Source: Streptomyces rubrogriseus (GTDB lineage Bacteria; Actinomycetota; Actinomycetes; Streptomycetales; Streptomycetaceae). Taken from it: DNA of 64,000 nucleotides. The notes under the pieces were generated by a model. It did no database searches and was not told the DNA's origin. It worked only from the letters and a program-made list of their open reading frames with translations. How positions within the stretch are numbered: the first letter of the stretch is position 1; each line of letters begins with the position of its first letter. Where the stretch lies: the NCBI RefSeq assembly GCF_027947575.1, contig NZ_CP116256.1, forward strand, positions 5,084,001 to 5,148,000, in the 5' to 3' direction. Of this stretch, positions 51,910-62,833 are shown one piece after another. The translations under genes and the position numbers were made by a program.

Positions 51910-53418
51910 TCAGGCACCGGCGAAGCGGTCCCGCAGTTCCCTCTTGAGGATCTTCCCGCTGGCGTTGCGCGGCAGGGCGTCCACGAACAGGACGCGTTTG
52001 GGCGCCTTGAAGGCGGTGAGCCTCTCGCGGGTGTGGGCGATCAGCTCGTCCTCGGTGACCTCCGAGCGGGGGACGACGACGGCCGTGACGGCCTCGATCC
52101 ACCGTTCGTCGGGCAGGGCGATCACGGCCGCCTCGGCGACGGCGTGGTGCGTGTAGAGGGCGTCCTCGACCTGGCGTGAGGCGACCAGTACGCCACCGGA
52201 GTTGATGACGTCCTTCACCCGGTCGACGATGGTGTAGTAGCCGTCGGCGTCCCGGACGGCGAGGTCGCCGGAGTGGAACCAGCCGTCGCGGAAGGCGGCC
52301 TCGGTCTCCTCGGGCCGGTCCCAGTAGCCGTCGCACAGCTGCGGGGAGCGGTAGACGACTTCGCCGGGCGTGCCGTCGGGGACGTCCTTGCCGTCCTCGT
52401 CGACCACACGGGCGTCGACGAAGAGGACCGGGCGGCCGCAGGAGTCCATGCGGCCCTCGTGCTCGTCCGGGCCGAGCACGGTGGCGAGCGGGCCGATCTC
52501 GCTCTGGCCGAAGCAGTTGTAGAAGGCGAGGTGCGGCAGGCGTGCGCGCAGTCGTTCCAGAACGGGCACCGGCATGATGGACGCGCCGTAGTAGGCCTTG
52601 CGCAGGCCGGTCAGGTCGCGGGTGGCGAAGTCGGCGCGGTTCGCCAGGCCGATCCACACGGTGGGCGGTGCGAACAGGCTGTCCACGCGGCCCGCTTCGA
52701 TCAGGTCGAAGAGCCGGTCGCCGTCGGGCGCGTCCAGGATGATGTTGGTCGCGCCGACGGCGAGGTAGGGCAGCAGGAAGACGTGGGTCTGGGCCGAGTG
52801 GTAGAGCGGGAGCGCGTGCACGGGGCGGTCGCCGGCGCCGAGGTCCAGCGCGGTGATGGCGCTCAGGTACTCGTGCACCAGCGCCCGGTGGGTCATCATC
52901 GCGCCCTTGGGCAGCGCGGTGGTGCCCGAGGTGTACAGGAGCTGCACCAGGTCCTCGGCGCCCGGCTCGGGGCCGTCGTACGGGGGCGCCGCCGCGAGGC
53001 GGGCCAGGAGCGAGTCGTCGGTGTCGCGCAGCGGCAGGGTGCGGGCCTGGCCGGGGAGCCGGGCGGCGAGGCCGGGGTCGGTGAGGACCAGGGTGCTGCC
53101 GGACTGGCCGACGATGTGGGCGAGGTCCTCGCCGGTGAGGTTCTGGTTGACCGGGACGTGCACCAGGCCCGCGCGGGCGCAGGCCAGGAACGCGATCAGG
53201 TAGGCGTCGGAGTTGTGGCCGTAGGCGGCGACCCGGTCGCCCGGGGACAGTCCCTCGCCCAGCAGGACGCTCGCCGCGCGGGAGACCGCGGTGTCGAGTT
53301 CCGCGTACGTCCAGGAACGGTCGCGGTACTCCACCGCGACGCGTGCCGGAGTGCGTCGGGCGCTGCGGCGCAGCACCCCGTCAACAGTGCTGCCGGTGCT
53401 GCCGTGTCCGGGCGTCAT
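51910..53418 (-). CDS. AMP-dependent acyl-CoA synthetase
   Basis: 502 residues from ATG 53418. ANL-family motifs: P-loop-like LLYTSGTTALPKGAMMTH, A5-type YNCFGQSEIGPL, A7/A8 SGDLAVRDADGYYTIVDRVKD, and A10 with the catalytic Lys in NASGKILKREL. It activates a carboxylic acid as the adenylate and transfers it to CoA. Substrate chain length cannot be read. It is divergent from a serine hydrolase gene, with about 170 bp between the starts. Confidence 0.9.
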   Translation of the reverse strand: MTPGHGSTGSTVDGVLRRSARRTPARVAVEYRDRSWTYAELDTAVSRAASVLLGEGLSPGDRVAAYGHNSDAYLIAFLACARAGLVHVPVNQNLTGEDLAHIVGQSGSTLVLTDPGLAARLPGQARTLPLRDTDDSLLARLAAAPPYDGPEPGAEDLVQLLYTSGTTALPKGAMMTHRALVHEYLSAITALDLGAGDRPVHALPLYHSAQTHVFLLPYLAVGATNIILDAPDGDRLFDLIEAGRVDSLFAPPTVWIGLANRADFATRDLTGLRKAYYGASIMPVPVLERLRARLPHLAFYNCFGQSEIGPLATVLGPDEHEGRMDSCGRPVLFVDARVVDEDGKDVPDGTPGEVVYRSPQLCDGYWDRPEETEAAFRDGWFHSGDLAVRDADGYYTIVDRVKDVINSGGVLVASRQVEDALYTHHAVAEAAVIALPDERWIEAVTAVVVPRSEVTEDELIAHTRERLTAFKAPKRVLFVDALPRNASGKILKRELRDRFAGA

Positions 53419-53591
53419 GACCTGATCCTCGGCCGGTCGCGGGGGCGGGTCAAGCGGTGTGCGCCGGTCCGCCGGCTCCCGGCGCCCGCTCGGTCCGCCC
53501 CATTGACACGGCCCGTCGCTGACAGGAAAGTTTCACTCCGCACGGCGATCCGGGAAAGATACTTTCAGCTTCGGTGGCGGGAGACTCTTCG

Positions 53592-55367
53592 ATGGCCGGT
53601 CAGGCGACGAACGGATTCAGTCGGCGTCAACTGGGCGCCGGCGCCCTGGCCCTGGGGGGTGCCCTGGCCGTCGCCCCGTTCGCGGCCGGGCCGGCCGAGG
53701 CCGTCTCGGACACAGGCCGCCGTCCCACCCTGCGGCGCGGTTCCGCCGAACGCGCCGGGCTCCTCCCCGGCCATCTGCGCCGGCTCGTCACCGACGCCGA
53801 GGCATTCCTCGGCCCGTCCCCCGAGCACCCGTGGTACGCGGGCGCCGTGCTGCTCGCCGGCCGGGGCGGCACGGTGGCGCTGCACGAACCGATCGGCATG
53901 GCGGTGCGCTACCGGGCCTACGACGAGGCGACGGACACCGGTGTCGAGTTCCCGCCGGACGAGCAGATCCCGATGGCCGGGGACACGGTGTTCGACCTCG
54001 CGTCGATCTCCAAGCTGTTCACCTCGATCCTCGCCGTGCAGCAGCTGGAGCGGGGCGCGCTGGAGCTGGCGGCGCCGGTCGCCTCGTACCTGCCGGACTT
54101 CGGCCGGGCGGGCAAGAAGGACGTGACGATCCGGCACCTGCTGACCCACACCTCGGGTTTCCGGGCGTGGATCCCGCTGTACAGCGCGCCCACGTACGAG
54201 GAGAAGGTGCAACTCGTCTACGCCGAGGCCCCCGTCAGCGCGCCCGGCACGGCGTACCTGTACTCGGACCTCAACATGATCTCGCTCCAGCTGGTGCTGG
54301 AGGAGGTCACGGGCCGCACACTGGACGTCCTGCTGCGCGAGGAGATCACGAGGCCGCTGGGTCTCACCCGCACCCGCTACAACCCGCCCGCCTCCTGGCG
54401 GCCCGGGATCGCGGCCACCGAGGACGCCCGCAAGCCCTGGTCCGGTCTGGACCGGGGGCTGGTGTGGGGCGAGGTGCACGACGAGAACGCCTTCAGCCTG
54501 GGCGGCGTCGCGGGACACGCGGGGGTGTTCTCCTGCGCGTGGGACCTCGCGGTCCTCGGTCGGGCCCTGCTCAACGGCGGGTCCTACGGGCGGGCGCGGA
54601 TCCTGCGGCCGGAGTCCGTGGAGCTGATGTTCACGGACTTCAACACCGACTTCCCGGGCGACGAGCACGGCCTGGGCTTCGAGCTGTACCAGCACTGGTA
54701 CATGGGTGCGATGGCCACGCCGCGCACGGCCGGGCACACCGGTTTCACGGGCACCTCGCTGGTGCTCGACCCGACGACCGACTCCTTCCTCGTCGTCCTC
54801 GGCAACTCCGTCCACCCGGTGCGCGGTTGGCGTTCCGGGTCGGCCCCCCGGGTGGCGGCGGGCACCAACCTGGCGCGGGCGGTACCGGTCCGTCCGGCAC
54901 ACGGGCGCACGGCGTGGTTCTCGGGGACGGCGAATTCCACCACGGCCACGCTCACGCTGCCCGCCCTGGACACGTCGGCCGGGCGGGCCCGACTGCGCTG
55001 CGCGCTGTGGTGGGACACCGAGCCCGGCTCGGACGTGCTGGTCCTGGAGGCCTCGACCGACGGCGGCGCGGAATGGCGGCCGGTGCCGTTCACCACCACG
55101 CGCCGCGGCGAGGCGCCCCGCGACCATCCGGCGGGCTCGGCCACCGGCTGGTCGGGACGCGTCTGGCACCGGCTGAGCGCCGCGCTCCCGGCCGCGCACG
55201 GGCTCACCCTGCGCTGGCGGTACACGACCGACCGGCTGTACGTGGGCCGCGGGGCGTACGTCGACGGCCTGCGCGCGGACGCGGCCGGCGAGGTCCTGTT
55301 CCACGACGCGCGCCCGGCGGACGCGGCACGCGTCGTGGCCGAGGGGTGGACGGCGTCGGCGGACTAG
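53592..55367 (+). CDS. Tat-exported serine hydrolase (beta-lactamase/esterase family)
   Basis: 591 residues from ATG 53592, behind GGGAGA; GTG 53574 is less likely. The N-terminus has a Tat signal, SRRQLGAGALALGGALA. The penicillin-binding/class C fold shows the SISKL SxxK motif, YSDLN as the second motif, and HTGFTG as the third. A C-terminal beta-sandwich-like domain from about 440 may bind carbohydrate or membrane. The family includes D-alanyl-D-alanine carboxypeptidase-like enzymes and esterases. Its last four bases overlap the convergent oxidoreductase gene. Confidence 0.87.
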   Translation: MAGQATNGFSRRQLGAGALALGGALAVAPFAAGPAEAVSDTGRRPTLRRGSAERAGLLPGHLRRLVTDAEAFLGPSPEHPWYAGAVLLAGRGGTVALHEPIGMAVRYRAYDEATDTGVEFPPDEQIPMAGDTVFDLASISKLFTSILAVQQLERGALELAAPVASYLPDFGRAGKKDVTIRHLLTHTSGFRAWIPLYSAPTYEEKVQLVYAEAPVSAPGTAYLYSDLNMISLQLVLEEVTGRTLDVLLREEITRPLGLTRTRYNPPASWRPGIAATEDARKPWSGLDRGLVWGEVHDENAFSLGGVAGHAGVFSCAWDLAVLGRALLNGGSYGRARILRPESVELMFTDFNTDFPGDEHGLGFELYQHWYMGAMATPRTAGHTGFTGTSLVLDPTTDSFLVVLGNSVHPVRGWRSGSAPRVAAGTNLARAVPVRPAHGRTAWFSGTANSTTATLTLPALDTSAGRARLRCALWWDTEPGSDVLVLEASTDGGAEWRPVPFTTTRRGEAPRDHPAGSATGWSGRVWHRLSAALPAAHGLTLRWRYTTDRLYVGRGAYVDGLRADAAGEVLFHDARPADAARVVAEGWTASAD

Positions 55368-56935
55368 GCCCTGTCCTGTTCCAGCACCGCCATCGCCGCG
55401 TTGTGCCCCGGTACCCCGCTCACGCCTCCTCCGCGCACGGCGCCCGCGCCGCACAGCAGGACGCCTGCCCGGCCGGTCTCCACGCCCCAGTGGCCGGTGC
55501 CCTCCTGGGCGTGGGGCCAGGACAGCTCGCGGTGGAAGATGTTGCCGCCGGGCAGGCGCAGGTCGCGTTCCAGGTCGAGGGGCGATCTGGCCTCGATGCA
55601 GGGCCGTCCGTCGGCGTCGGTCGCCAGGCAGTCGGCGAGGGGCTCGGCCAGGTGGGCGTCGAGCTGGGCGAGGGTCGACTGGAGCAGTTCCTCGCGTACG
55701 GCGTCGTTGTCCCGGGCGAAGAGGCGGGCGGGCGTGTGCAGGCCGAACAGGGTGAGGGTGTGCATGCCCTTGGCGGCCAGGCCGGGCCCGAGGATCGTGG
55801 GGTCGGTCAGCGAGTGGCAGTAGATCTCCGAGGGCGGGGCGGCGGGCAGTTCACCGGCGGCCGCCCGGGCGTGCGCGGCGGCCAGTTGCTCGTAGCCCTC
55901 GGCGATGTGGAAGGTCCCGGCGAAGGCCTCGCGCGGGTCGGTGTCCGGGTCGCGCAGCCGCGGCAGCCTGGTCAGCAGCATGTTCACCTTGAGCTGGGCG
56001 CCCTCGGCCGGTGCGGGCGGGGCGTCCCCCGTGAGCGCCGCCAGCTCGCGCGGCGAGGCGTTCACCAGGACGTGGCGGGCGGCGGCGACGCCCTCGCCGT
56101 CGGCCGAGCGGAAGGTGACCTCGGCGCTGTGCCCGTCCGCGTCGATCCGGACCGCCTCGTGGCCGGTGGCGAGCACGGCACCCGCGGCGCGGGCGGCGTC
56201 GGCCAGCGCGTCGGTGAGCGCGCCCATGCCGCCGACGGGTACGTTCCAGGCTCCGGTGCCGCCGCCGATCACGTGGTAGAGGAAGCAGCGGTTCTGGGCC
56301 AGGGAGGGGTCGTGGGCGTCGGCGAAGGTGCCGATCAGCGCGTCGGTGAGGGCCACGCCCCGCACCAGGTCGTCGGCGAAGTGCTCCTCGATCGCGACGC
56401 CGACCGGCTCCTCGAACAGGGCCCGCCAGGCCGTCTCGTCGTCGACCCGGCGGCGCAGTTCGTCCCGGGTGGGCAGCGGTTCGGTGAGGGTGGGGAAGAC
56501 CCGCTGGGCCACGTGGCCGGTCATGGCGTAGAAGCGCTGCCAGGCGGCGTACTCCCGCTGCGAGCCGGTGAGCCGGGCGAACGACTCGCGGGTGCGGCGC
56601 TCGCCCCCGCCGACGAGGAGCCCGGTGGGCCGCCCGGCGCGCTCGACGGGCGTGTACGAGGAGACGGTGCGCGCACGCACCCGGAAGTCCAGGCCGAGAT
56701 CCCGCACGATCTTCCTGGGCAGCAGGCTGACCAGGTACGAGTAGCGCGACAGCCGTGCGTCGACCCCGGCGAACGGCGCCGTGGACACGGCCGCTCCGCC
56801 GGTGTGGTCCAGCCGTTCGAGGACCAGCACGGAGCGGCCGGCCCGGGCCAGGTAGGCGGCGGCGACCAGGCCGTTGTGGCCGCCGCCGACGATGACGGCG
56901 TCGTAGCTGCGGGAGGTGCTGGGCGGGGGCGTCAT
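55364..56935 (-). CDS. Phytoene-desaturase-like NAD(P)/FAD oxidoreductase
   Basis: 523 residues from ATG 56935, after AAGAG. FAD-binding GxGxxG loop: VIVGGGHNGLVAAAYLARAG; C-terminal FAD signature GAGAVRGGGVSGVPGHNAAMAVL. The family covers carotenoid desaturases, isomerases and the uncharacterised PYROXD2-type oxidoreductases; the VGGGHNGLVAAAYLA opening is closest to the latter. No carotenoid genes are nearby, so a role in pigment synthesis is not supported. Confidence 0.88.
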   Translation of the reverse strand: MTPPPSTSRSYDAVIVGGGHNGLVAAAYLARAGRSVLVLERLDHTGGAAVSTAPFAGVDARLSRYSYLVSLLPRKIVRDLGLDFRVRARTVSSYTPVERAGRPTGLLVGGGERRTRESFARLTGSQREYAAWQRFYAMTGHVAQRVFPTLTEPLPTRDELRRRVDDETAWRALFEEPVGVAIEEHFADDLVRGVALTDALIGTFADAHDPSLAQNRCFLYHVIGGGTGAWNVPVGGMGALTDALADAARAAGAVLATGHEAVRIDADGHSAEVTFRSADGEGVAAARHVLVNASPRELAALTGDAPPAPAEGAQLKVNMLLTRLPRLRDPDTDPREAFAGTFHIAEGYEQLAAAHARAAAGELPAAPPSEIYCHSLTDPTILGPGLAAKGMHTLTLFGLHTPARLFARDNDAVREELLQSTLAQLDAHLAEPLADCLATDADGRPCIEARSPLDLERDLRLPGGNIFHRELSWPHAQEGTGHWGVETGRAGVLLCGAGAVRGGGVSGVPGHNAAMAVLEQDRA

Positions 56936-56995
56936 GGCTCTTGGTAGCACGGCCCGATCCGGGGCGGCCAGCCCGGCGTCGCGCACCGTGCCCGG

Positions 56996-58135
56996 TCAGC
57001 GGGCGGCCACCGAGCGCAGTGTCGCGACCCTGCGGTACAGCTCCGCCGCCTCGGCCGCGCGGCCGAGCTGTTCCAGGCAGTGGGCCTCGTCGTCGCGGGC
57101 GACGAGGGTGTCGGGCCGGTCGGGGCCCAGGACCCGTTCGCGGGCGGCGGCGACCAGCCGGTACTCGGTGAGGGCGGCGGCCCAGCGGCCCAGCCAGCCC
57201 AGGGCGACGGCGACCTCGCGGTGGCTGACCAGGGTGTCGGGATGGTCGGGGCCCAGCACCCGTCCGCGGGCCGCGCACACCGCGCGGGCCTCGTCCAGCG
57301 CCTCCGCCCAGCGGCCCAGCCTGCCGAGGTTGACGCCCCGGCCGTGCCGGGCGCGCAGGGTCTCGGGATGATCGGCGCCCTGGGCGCGGGCGCGGTCGGC
57401 GATCAGTTCCTCGTAGGCGGTCAGCGCCTCGGCGCAGCGGCCGAGGCGGCCGAGGGCGACGCCGGTCTCGTAGCGGGCGGCGAAGGTGTCGGGGTGGTCG
57501 GGGCCGAGAGCTCGGGCGCGGGCGGCGGCGACCTCGCGGTAGGTCGCCAGAGCCTCCTGCCAGCGGTCGAGCCGCCCGAGTTCGTAGGCCACCTCGTAGC
57601 GGGTGACGAGAGTGTCGGGGTGGCCGGGGCCGAGCACCCGGGCCCGGGCCGCGGCCACCTCGCGGGCCATCCGGTGGGCGTCCTCGGTACGGCCGAGCCG
57701 GCCCAGGTTGAAGGCCAGGTTGTGCCGGCAGCGCAGGGTGTCGGGATGGTCGGCGCCCATGGTGCGCTCACGGGCGGTCAGCACCGACGTGTACACCTGG
57801 TGGGCGTCGGTGTGGCGGCCCAGCCGGCCCAGGGTGTAGGCCATCTCCTGGCGGACGGCGAGGGTGTCGGCGTGGTCGGCGCCCAGCGTCCTGATCCGGG
57901 CCTGGGCGACACCCTTGTAGGCGCGCAGCGCGTCGGCGGCCCGGCCGGTGCGCCCCAGTGCGAAGGCGGCCTCGTAGCGGCTGGCGAGCGTGTCGGGGTG
58001 GTCGGGGCCGAGCAGGCGCTCGCGTTCGGCCGCGACCGCGCGGTGCGCCCGGCCCGCCTCCTCCCAACGGCCGAGGCGGCCCAGGCTCAGTGCCGCGTTG
58101 TGGCGCTCGGCGAGCCCGGCGGCGGCCTCGGACGC
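56996..58135 (-). pseudogene. TPR region, frame-shifted continuation of the Hanks kinase
   Basis: Coding-like TPR sequence runs from just below an in-frame TAG (58138-58136) to the stop at 56996. The first standard start is only ATG 57844, yet good TPR sequence begins earlier (LAERHNAALSLGRLGRWEEAG). Units of about 42 residues repeat the pattern LGPDHPDTLxxRYExxxxLGRLGR at least eight times. The kinase upstream and the segment between (PSWTHGMTTGHKATG, then SGEWIPRP) lie in other frames. I read it as the C-terminal TPR part of a kinase-TPR fusion broken by about three small indels. Confidence 0.7.
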
Positions 58136-58287
58136 CTAGCTCGGGCCACTCGTCCGGGGCGGGGGCGACGCTTCGGCCGCCGTCGGTCCCGTCGCCGGCG
58201 GGCCGCGGGATCCACTCGCCGGACAGGCCCGCCCCGGGGTCCGGGGTGTGGCGCGCGGGCCGGTGCCGGTCGCCTTGTGACCGGTGG

Positions 58288-59232
<945 letters not shown>

Positions 59233-59253
59233 GACTTCGCCCGCCCCCGTGGT

Positions 59254-60156
59254 TCAGTCCGCCGCGCCCTCCCCTGGCCGGTCCAGTATGGCCGCTTGTC
59301 GTCCGATTTTGTATGGCGCCGGGCGCACACCCGGGCCGAGCCGTGCCATGGCGCGCAGGATGTGTTTGGGCGGCAGCTGCCAGCGCAGACGTGCGGGGAC
59401 GAGGCGCAGCAGGGTGCCCGTGGAGCGCAGCCGGCGGGTGACGGTGGCGGGCGGCGGCGCGGATCTGCCGTAGAGCTCGTGCGCGTACGGCGGTAGGGAG
59501 TCGTACGCAAGACGGGCGACCCGCCGCCACAGCAGCTCGCGGGCCGGGACCAGGAGGGGGTGCGTGGGCGGGCGGAGCAGGAAGTCGTCCACCTCGTGCG
59601 CGTCCGCTCCCGCGGCCAGTTCGGGCCGTACCCGCGCGAAGTAGGCGGCCAGCTCGGCCCGGTTCGCGGGTACGGAGGCGGGGTCGAGGCCGACCAGACG
59701 GGCGCTGTGCCGGTGTTCGGCGAGGTAGCGGTCGGCGTGGGCGTCGGTGAGCGGGAACCCGGAGCGGCGCAGGACGTGCAGGTAGGAGCCGATCTCGGCG
59801 CAGTGCACCCACAGCAGCAGGGCGGGTTCGTCGACGCCGTAGCGCTCGCCCGTGTCGGGGTCGGTGGCGCCGAGCATGCTGTGGATCTTCCTGACCCGGG
59901 CCCCGGCCCGCTCGGCCGCCTCGGTGGTGCCGTACGTCGTGGTGCCGACGAAGCCCGCGGTGCGCATCAGCCGGCCCCACGCGTCGCGCCGGAAGTCGCT
60001 GTTCTGCATCACGCCGCGCACCGCGCGCGGGTGCAGGGCCTGGAGGTAGAGGGCGCGGACGCCGGCCACCCACATCATCGGGTCGCCGTGCGCCTGCCAG
60101 GTCACGGAACCCGGGCCGAACAGTCCCGGGTCGCCGTCCGTCCGTGTCGCCGCCAT
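59254..60156 (-). CDS. MpaB/latex-clearing-protein-type oxygenase (DUF2236)
   Basis: 300 residues from ATG 60156. Family features: WVAGVRALYLQALHPRAVRGVMQNSDFRRDAWGRL at the N-terminus (split by the heme-pocket residues) and VHCAEIGSYLHVLRRSG in the middle. The group includes MpaB and the heme-containing rubber oxygenase Lcp. Short versions like this one are common in Streptomyces and have no proven substrate. It lies 21 bp from the kinase gene on the same strand. Confidence 0.88.
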   Translation of the reverse strand: MAATRTDGDPGLFGPGSVTWQAHGDPMMWVAGVRALYLQALHPRAVRGVMQNSDFRRDAWGRLMRTAGFVGTTTYGTTEAAERAGARVRKIHSMLGATDPDTGERYGVDEPALLLWVHCAEIGSYLHVLRRSGFPLTDAHADRYLAEHRHSARLVGLDPASVPANRAELAAYFARVRPELAAGADAHEVDDFLLRPPTHPLLVPARELLWRRVARLAYDSLPPYAHELYGRSAPPPATVTRRLRSTGTLLRLVPARLRWQLPPKHILRAMARLGPGVRPAPYKIGRQAAILDRPGEGAAD

Positions 60157-60196
60157 ACGGGCAGGCTAACGCGGCGCCGGACCCGTTCCCAGGGCC

Positions 60197-60574
60197 TCAG
60201 CGCAGGGTGGCCAGGAACTCTCCGCAGGCGCGGGCGCAGTCGCGGCAGGCCTGGGCGCTGTCCTCGGCGCCCGGGTGGTCGTCGAACACGTGCGCGCTCT
60301 CCAGGCACACCTGGCGGCACCACTCCAGCTGGGCGCGGATGGCGGCCTCGTCCACCTGGTTCTGCTCGGACAGCACCCGGCAGGTCGCGTCGCACACCTC
60401 CGCGCACATGATGCCCCGGCGCCGCACGAGTTCCTGGTTCTCGGTCCCGTCCGGGTCCACGAGGCTCGCCCGCAGGGCGCAGGCCCGGGCGCACTCGGTG
60501 CACGCCTGTGCGCAGGCGAAGCGGTCCTCGAGGAAGCGGAACAGTTCCTGCTGGGAAGTCGTCGTCGATGTCAC
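60197..60574 (-). CDS. Four-helix-bundle copper-binding protein (Csp-like)
   Basis: 125 residues. About a dozen cysteines are spaced through helical sequence (FACAQACTECARACALRAS, MCAEVCDATCRVL, WCRQVCLESAHVF, CRDCARACGEF), the pattern of Csp copper-storage proteins and DUF326. In such proteins Cys thiolates inside the bundle bind many Cu(I) ions. There is no signal peptide, so this is a cytosolic Csp3-like form. It could protect respiratory copper enzymes nearby; that link is inference. Confidence 0.9.
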   Translation of the reverse strand: MTSTTTSQQELFRFLEDRFACAQACTECARACALRASLVDPDGTENQELVRRRGIMCAEVCDATCRVLSEQNQVDEAAIRAQLEWCRQVCLESAHVFDDHPGAEDSAQACRDCARACGEFLATLR

Positions 60575-60700
60575 ACCGAGCGGGTTGCCGCCGGCCGCGG
60601 CGCCAAACGGCCGGACCCGGTGTTTCCAAGGGTTCCGGGCCGTTTCCGATCGGAAAGGCCGGCTCTTCGAGGGCGCGGGCGTCGCGGTGGCCGGTGAGCA

Positions 60701-60725
60701 GGTTCGTCACGCGGGCCGCGGGTAC
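60701..60725 (+). promoter_or_regulatory. Candidate SigB-type promoter, near-leaderless
   Basis: GGTT at 60701-60704, 15 bases, then GGGTAC at 60720-60725. The next gene starts at ATG 60735, about three bases after the expected transcription start, and there is no ribosome binding site. This fits a leaderless mRNA. Confidence 0.5.
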
Positions 60726-60734
60726 CCGCGCTCC

Positions 60735-61094
60735 ATGACCAACGCATGGATGGACCTGGCCGCGGGCGGCTCCGGCGCGCTCGCCGTCTGGCTGATCGTC
60801 GCGGCCGTCGTGGTGGTGGCCGTACTGATCGGCGCGTTCGCCTTCGGCAGCCGGCAAAAGCGCCGGGAGCCGCCGCCGCCTCGTCCCGAGGAGCAGCCCC
60901 GTATGCCCGACGACGGTCCCGTCCACGAGGAGCGGGAGCGCCGGGAGCCCGACGAGATGCCCCGGAGCGACGAACGCACGCTGCCGCACGAGATGGGGCA
61001 CCAGGGCAGCCGTACCGCCTCCGACCAGGAGCGCCCGCGCTGGGACGAGGGCAGCAGCGGGTCCTTCGGCAGCGGCGGCCCGGGCGGACGCTGA
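60735..61094 (+). CDS. Single-pass membrane protein, DUF6479-like
   Basis: 119 residues from ATG 60735. One N-terminal helix (LAVWLIVAAVVVVAVLIGAFAFG) is followed by a basic stop-transfer (SRQKRR) and a Pro-, Glu- and Ser-rich cytosolic tail. The FGSRQKRREPPPPRPEEQP section matches the Streptomyces DUF6479 family as I recall it. Function unknown. The start lies immediately behind a SigB-type promoter motif. Confidence 0.82.
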   Translation: MTNAWMDLAAGGSGALAVWLIVAAVVVVAVLIGAFAFGSRQKRREPPPPRPEEQPRMPDDGPVHEERERREPDEMPRSDERTLPHEMGHQGSRTASDQERPRWDEGSSGSFGSGGPGGR

Positions 61095-61150
61095 TCCGGC
61101 AAGCCGAAGAGTGACGGTACGTGGCCGCTGCGTAGTTTCCGGCACGGGCG

Positions 61151-62833
61151 GTGGGGAACCCATGCGCCGTGCTGTTGCAGAGGAGAAGGGCCCGCGCCGG
61201 TGCGCGGGCCCGCCACGCGGCCGAACACACCGTCAACTGGGCCGACGGACGGCTCCCCGTCTCCGAGGGCGGGGGGCTGCTGCGCAAGGCCTTTCCCGAG
61301 CACTGGTCGTTCCTGCTGGGCGAGATCGCCCTGTACAGCTTCGTCGTGCTGCTGCTGACCGGGGTCTGGCTGACCCTGTTCTTCAAGCCCTCGATGACGG
61401 AGGTCGTCTACGACGGCTCGTACGAGCCCCTGCTGGGGATGAGCATGTCGGAGGCCTACCGATCGACTCTGGACATCAGTTTCGACGTGCGCGGCGGGCT
61501 GTTGATCCGGCAGGTGCACCACTGGGCCTCCTTGGTGTTCCTGTCCGCCATCGGGGTGCATCTGCTGCGAGTTTTCTTCACCGGCGCGTTCCGCCGACCG
61601 CGTGAGGTCAACTGGCTGATCGGCCTCACGCTCTTCGTGCTGGCGCTCGCCGAGGGCTTCGCCGGCTATTCGCTGCCGGACGACCTGCTGTCCGGGACGG
61701 GGCTGCGCATCGCCCAGGGGATCATGCTGTCCATCCCGGTGGTGGGGACGTACATCAGCATGTTCGTGTTCGGCGGCGAGTATCCCGGCCACGACATCGT
61801 GCCGCGGCTGTACTCGTTGCACATCCTGCTGGTTCCCGCGCTGCTGGTCGCGCTGGTCACGCTCCATCTGATCCTGGTGTTCTACCTGAAGCACACTCAG
61901 TGGGCGGGCCGCGGCCGCACCAACCGCAACGCGGTGGGCAAGCCGATGTTCCCGCCGTTCATGACGAACTCCACCGGCCTGTTCTTCATGGTCTTCGGGG
62001 TCCTGGTCGTGCTGGCGGCGGTGGCCGAGATCAACCCGATCTGGACGTACGGCCCCTACCGCCCCGACATCGTCTCCACCGGCTCGCAGCCGGACTGGTA
62101 CGTCGGTTTCCTGGAGGGCTCGCTGCGGCTGATGCCGCCGTTCGAGACGGCGGTGGCGGGCCACACGGTCATGTGGAACGTGCTGGTGCCGGCGGTCCTG
62201 CTGCCGGGCGCCCTGTTCGCGGTGCTGTACGCCTATCCGTTCTTCGAGCGGTGGGTGACGGGCGACCACGAGGAACACCACCTGTGCGACCGGCCCCGGG
62301 ACAAGCCCGTCCGCACCGGGCTGGGCGTCGCCGCGATCGTCTTCTACGGCATCCTGCTGCTGGCCGGCGGCAACGACATCCTCGCCCACACCTTCCACGT
62401 CTCGCTGAACCTGCTCACGTGGATCTTCCGCGTCTCGCTGGTGCTGGCACCGCCGCTGGCCTTCGTCGTGACCAAGCGGGTCTGCCTGGCACTCCAGGAG
62501 CACGACCGTGAGCGCCTGACCGAGGGCGAGGAGACGGGCGAGGTGCACCAGACCCTCGCGGGCGGCTACGCCGAGAGCCACGGTCCCCTCGACCCCGAGG
62601 AGCGTCACGTGCTGCGGGCGCGCAGGCAGCCCGCACCGCTCGCGCCGTCCCCGAAGGTGGGCGACGCGCCGCACGTGGGCCGGCTGCGGGCGACGCTCAG
62701 CGAGTGGTACTACGGCGACCGGGTCGACGTAGAGGACGCGGAGCCGGAACGGGAACGGGAGTCGGTGGCGCAGACGGAGGCGTCGGCGGAAGCGGTGGAA
62801 CGGGGCTCCTACTCGGGCGAGCCGGAGCGCTGA
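61151..62833 (+). CDS. qcrB: Cytochrome b subunit of a bc complex (QcrB paralogue)
   Basis: Up to 560 residues; GTG 61151 is a guess because no start has a good ribosome binding site, and GTG 61169 is another option. Heme-b His pairs are present: QVHHWASLVFLSAIGVHLLR and LYSLHILLVPALLVALVTLHLI. The quinol-site region WTYGPYRPD and multiple helices are intact. It would oxidise menaquinol. It lacks adjacent qcrA and qcrC, so it is a second copy next to oxidase genes. Its 3' end overlaps ctaF by 25 bp. Confidence 0.9.
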   Translation: MGNPCAVLLQRRRARAGARARHAAEHTVNWADGRLPVSEGGGLLRKAFPEHWSFLLGEIALYSFVVLLLTGVWLTLFFKPSMTEVVYDGSYEPLLGMSMSEAYRSTLDISFDVRGGLLIRQVHHWASLVFLSAIGVHLLRVFFTGAFRRPREVNWLIGLTLFVLALAEGFAGYSLPDDLLSGTGLRIAQGIMLSIPVVGTYISMFVFGGEYPGHDIVPRLYSLHILLVPALLVALVTLHLILVFYLKHTQWAGRGRTNRNAVGKPMFPPFMTNSTGLFFMVFGVLVVLAAVAEINPIWTYGPYRPDIVSTGSQPDWYVGFLEGSLRLMPPFETAVAGHTVMWNVLVPAVLLPGALFAVLYAYPFFERWVTGDHEEHHLCDRPRDKPVRTGLGVAAIVFYGILLLAGGNDILAHTFHVSLNLLTWIFRVSLVLAPPLAFVVTKRVCLALQEHDRERLTEGEETGEVHQTLAGGYAESHGPLDPEERHVLRARRQPAPLAPSPKVGDAPHVGRLRATLSEWYYGDRVDVEDAEPERERESVAQTEASAEAVERGSYSGEPER

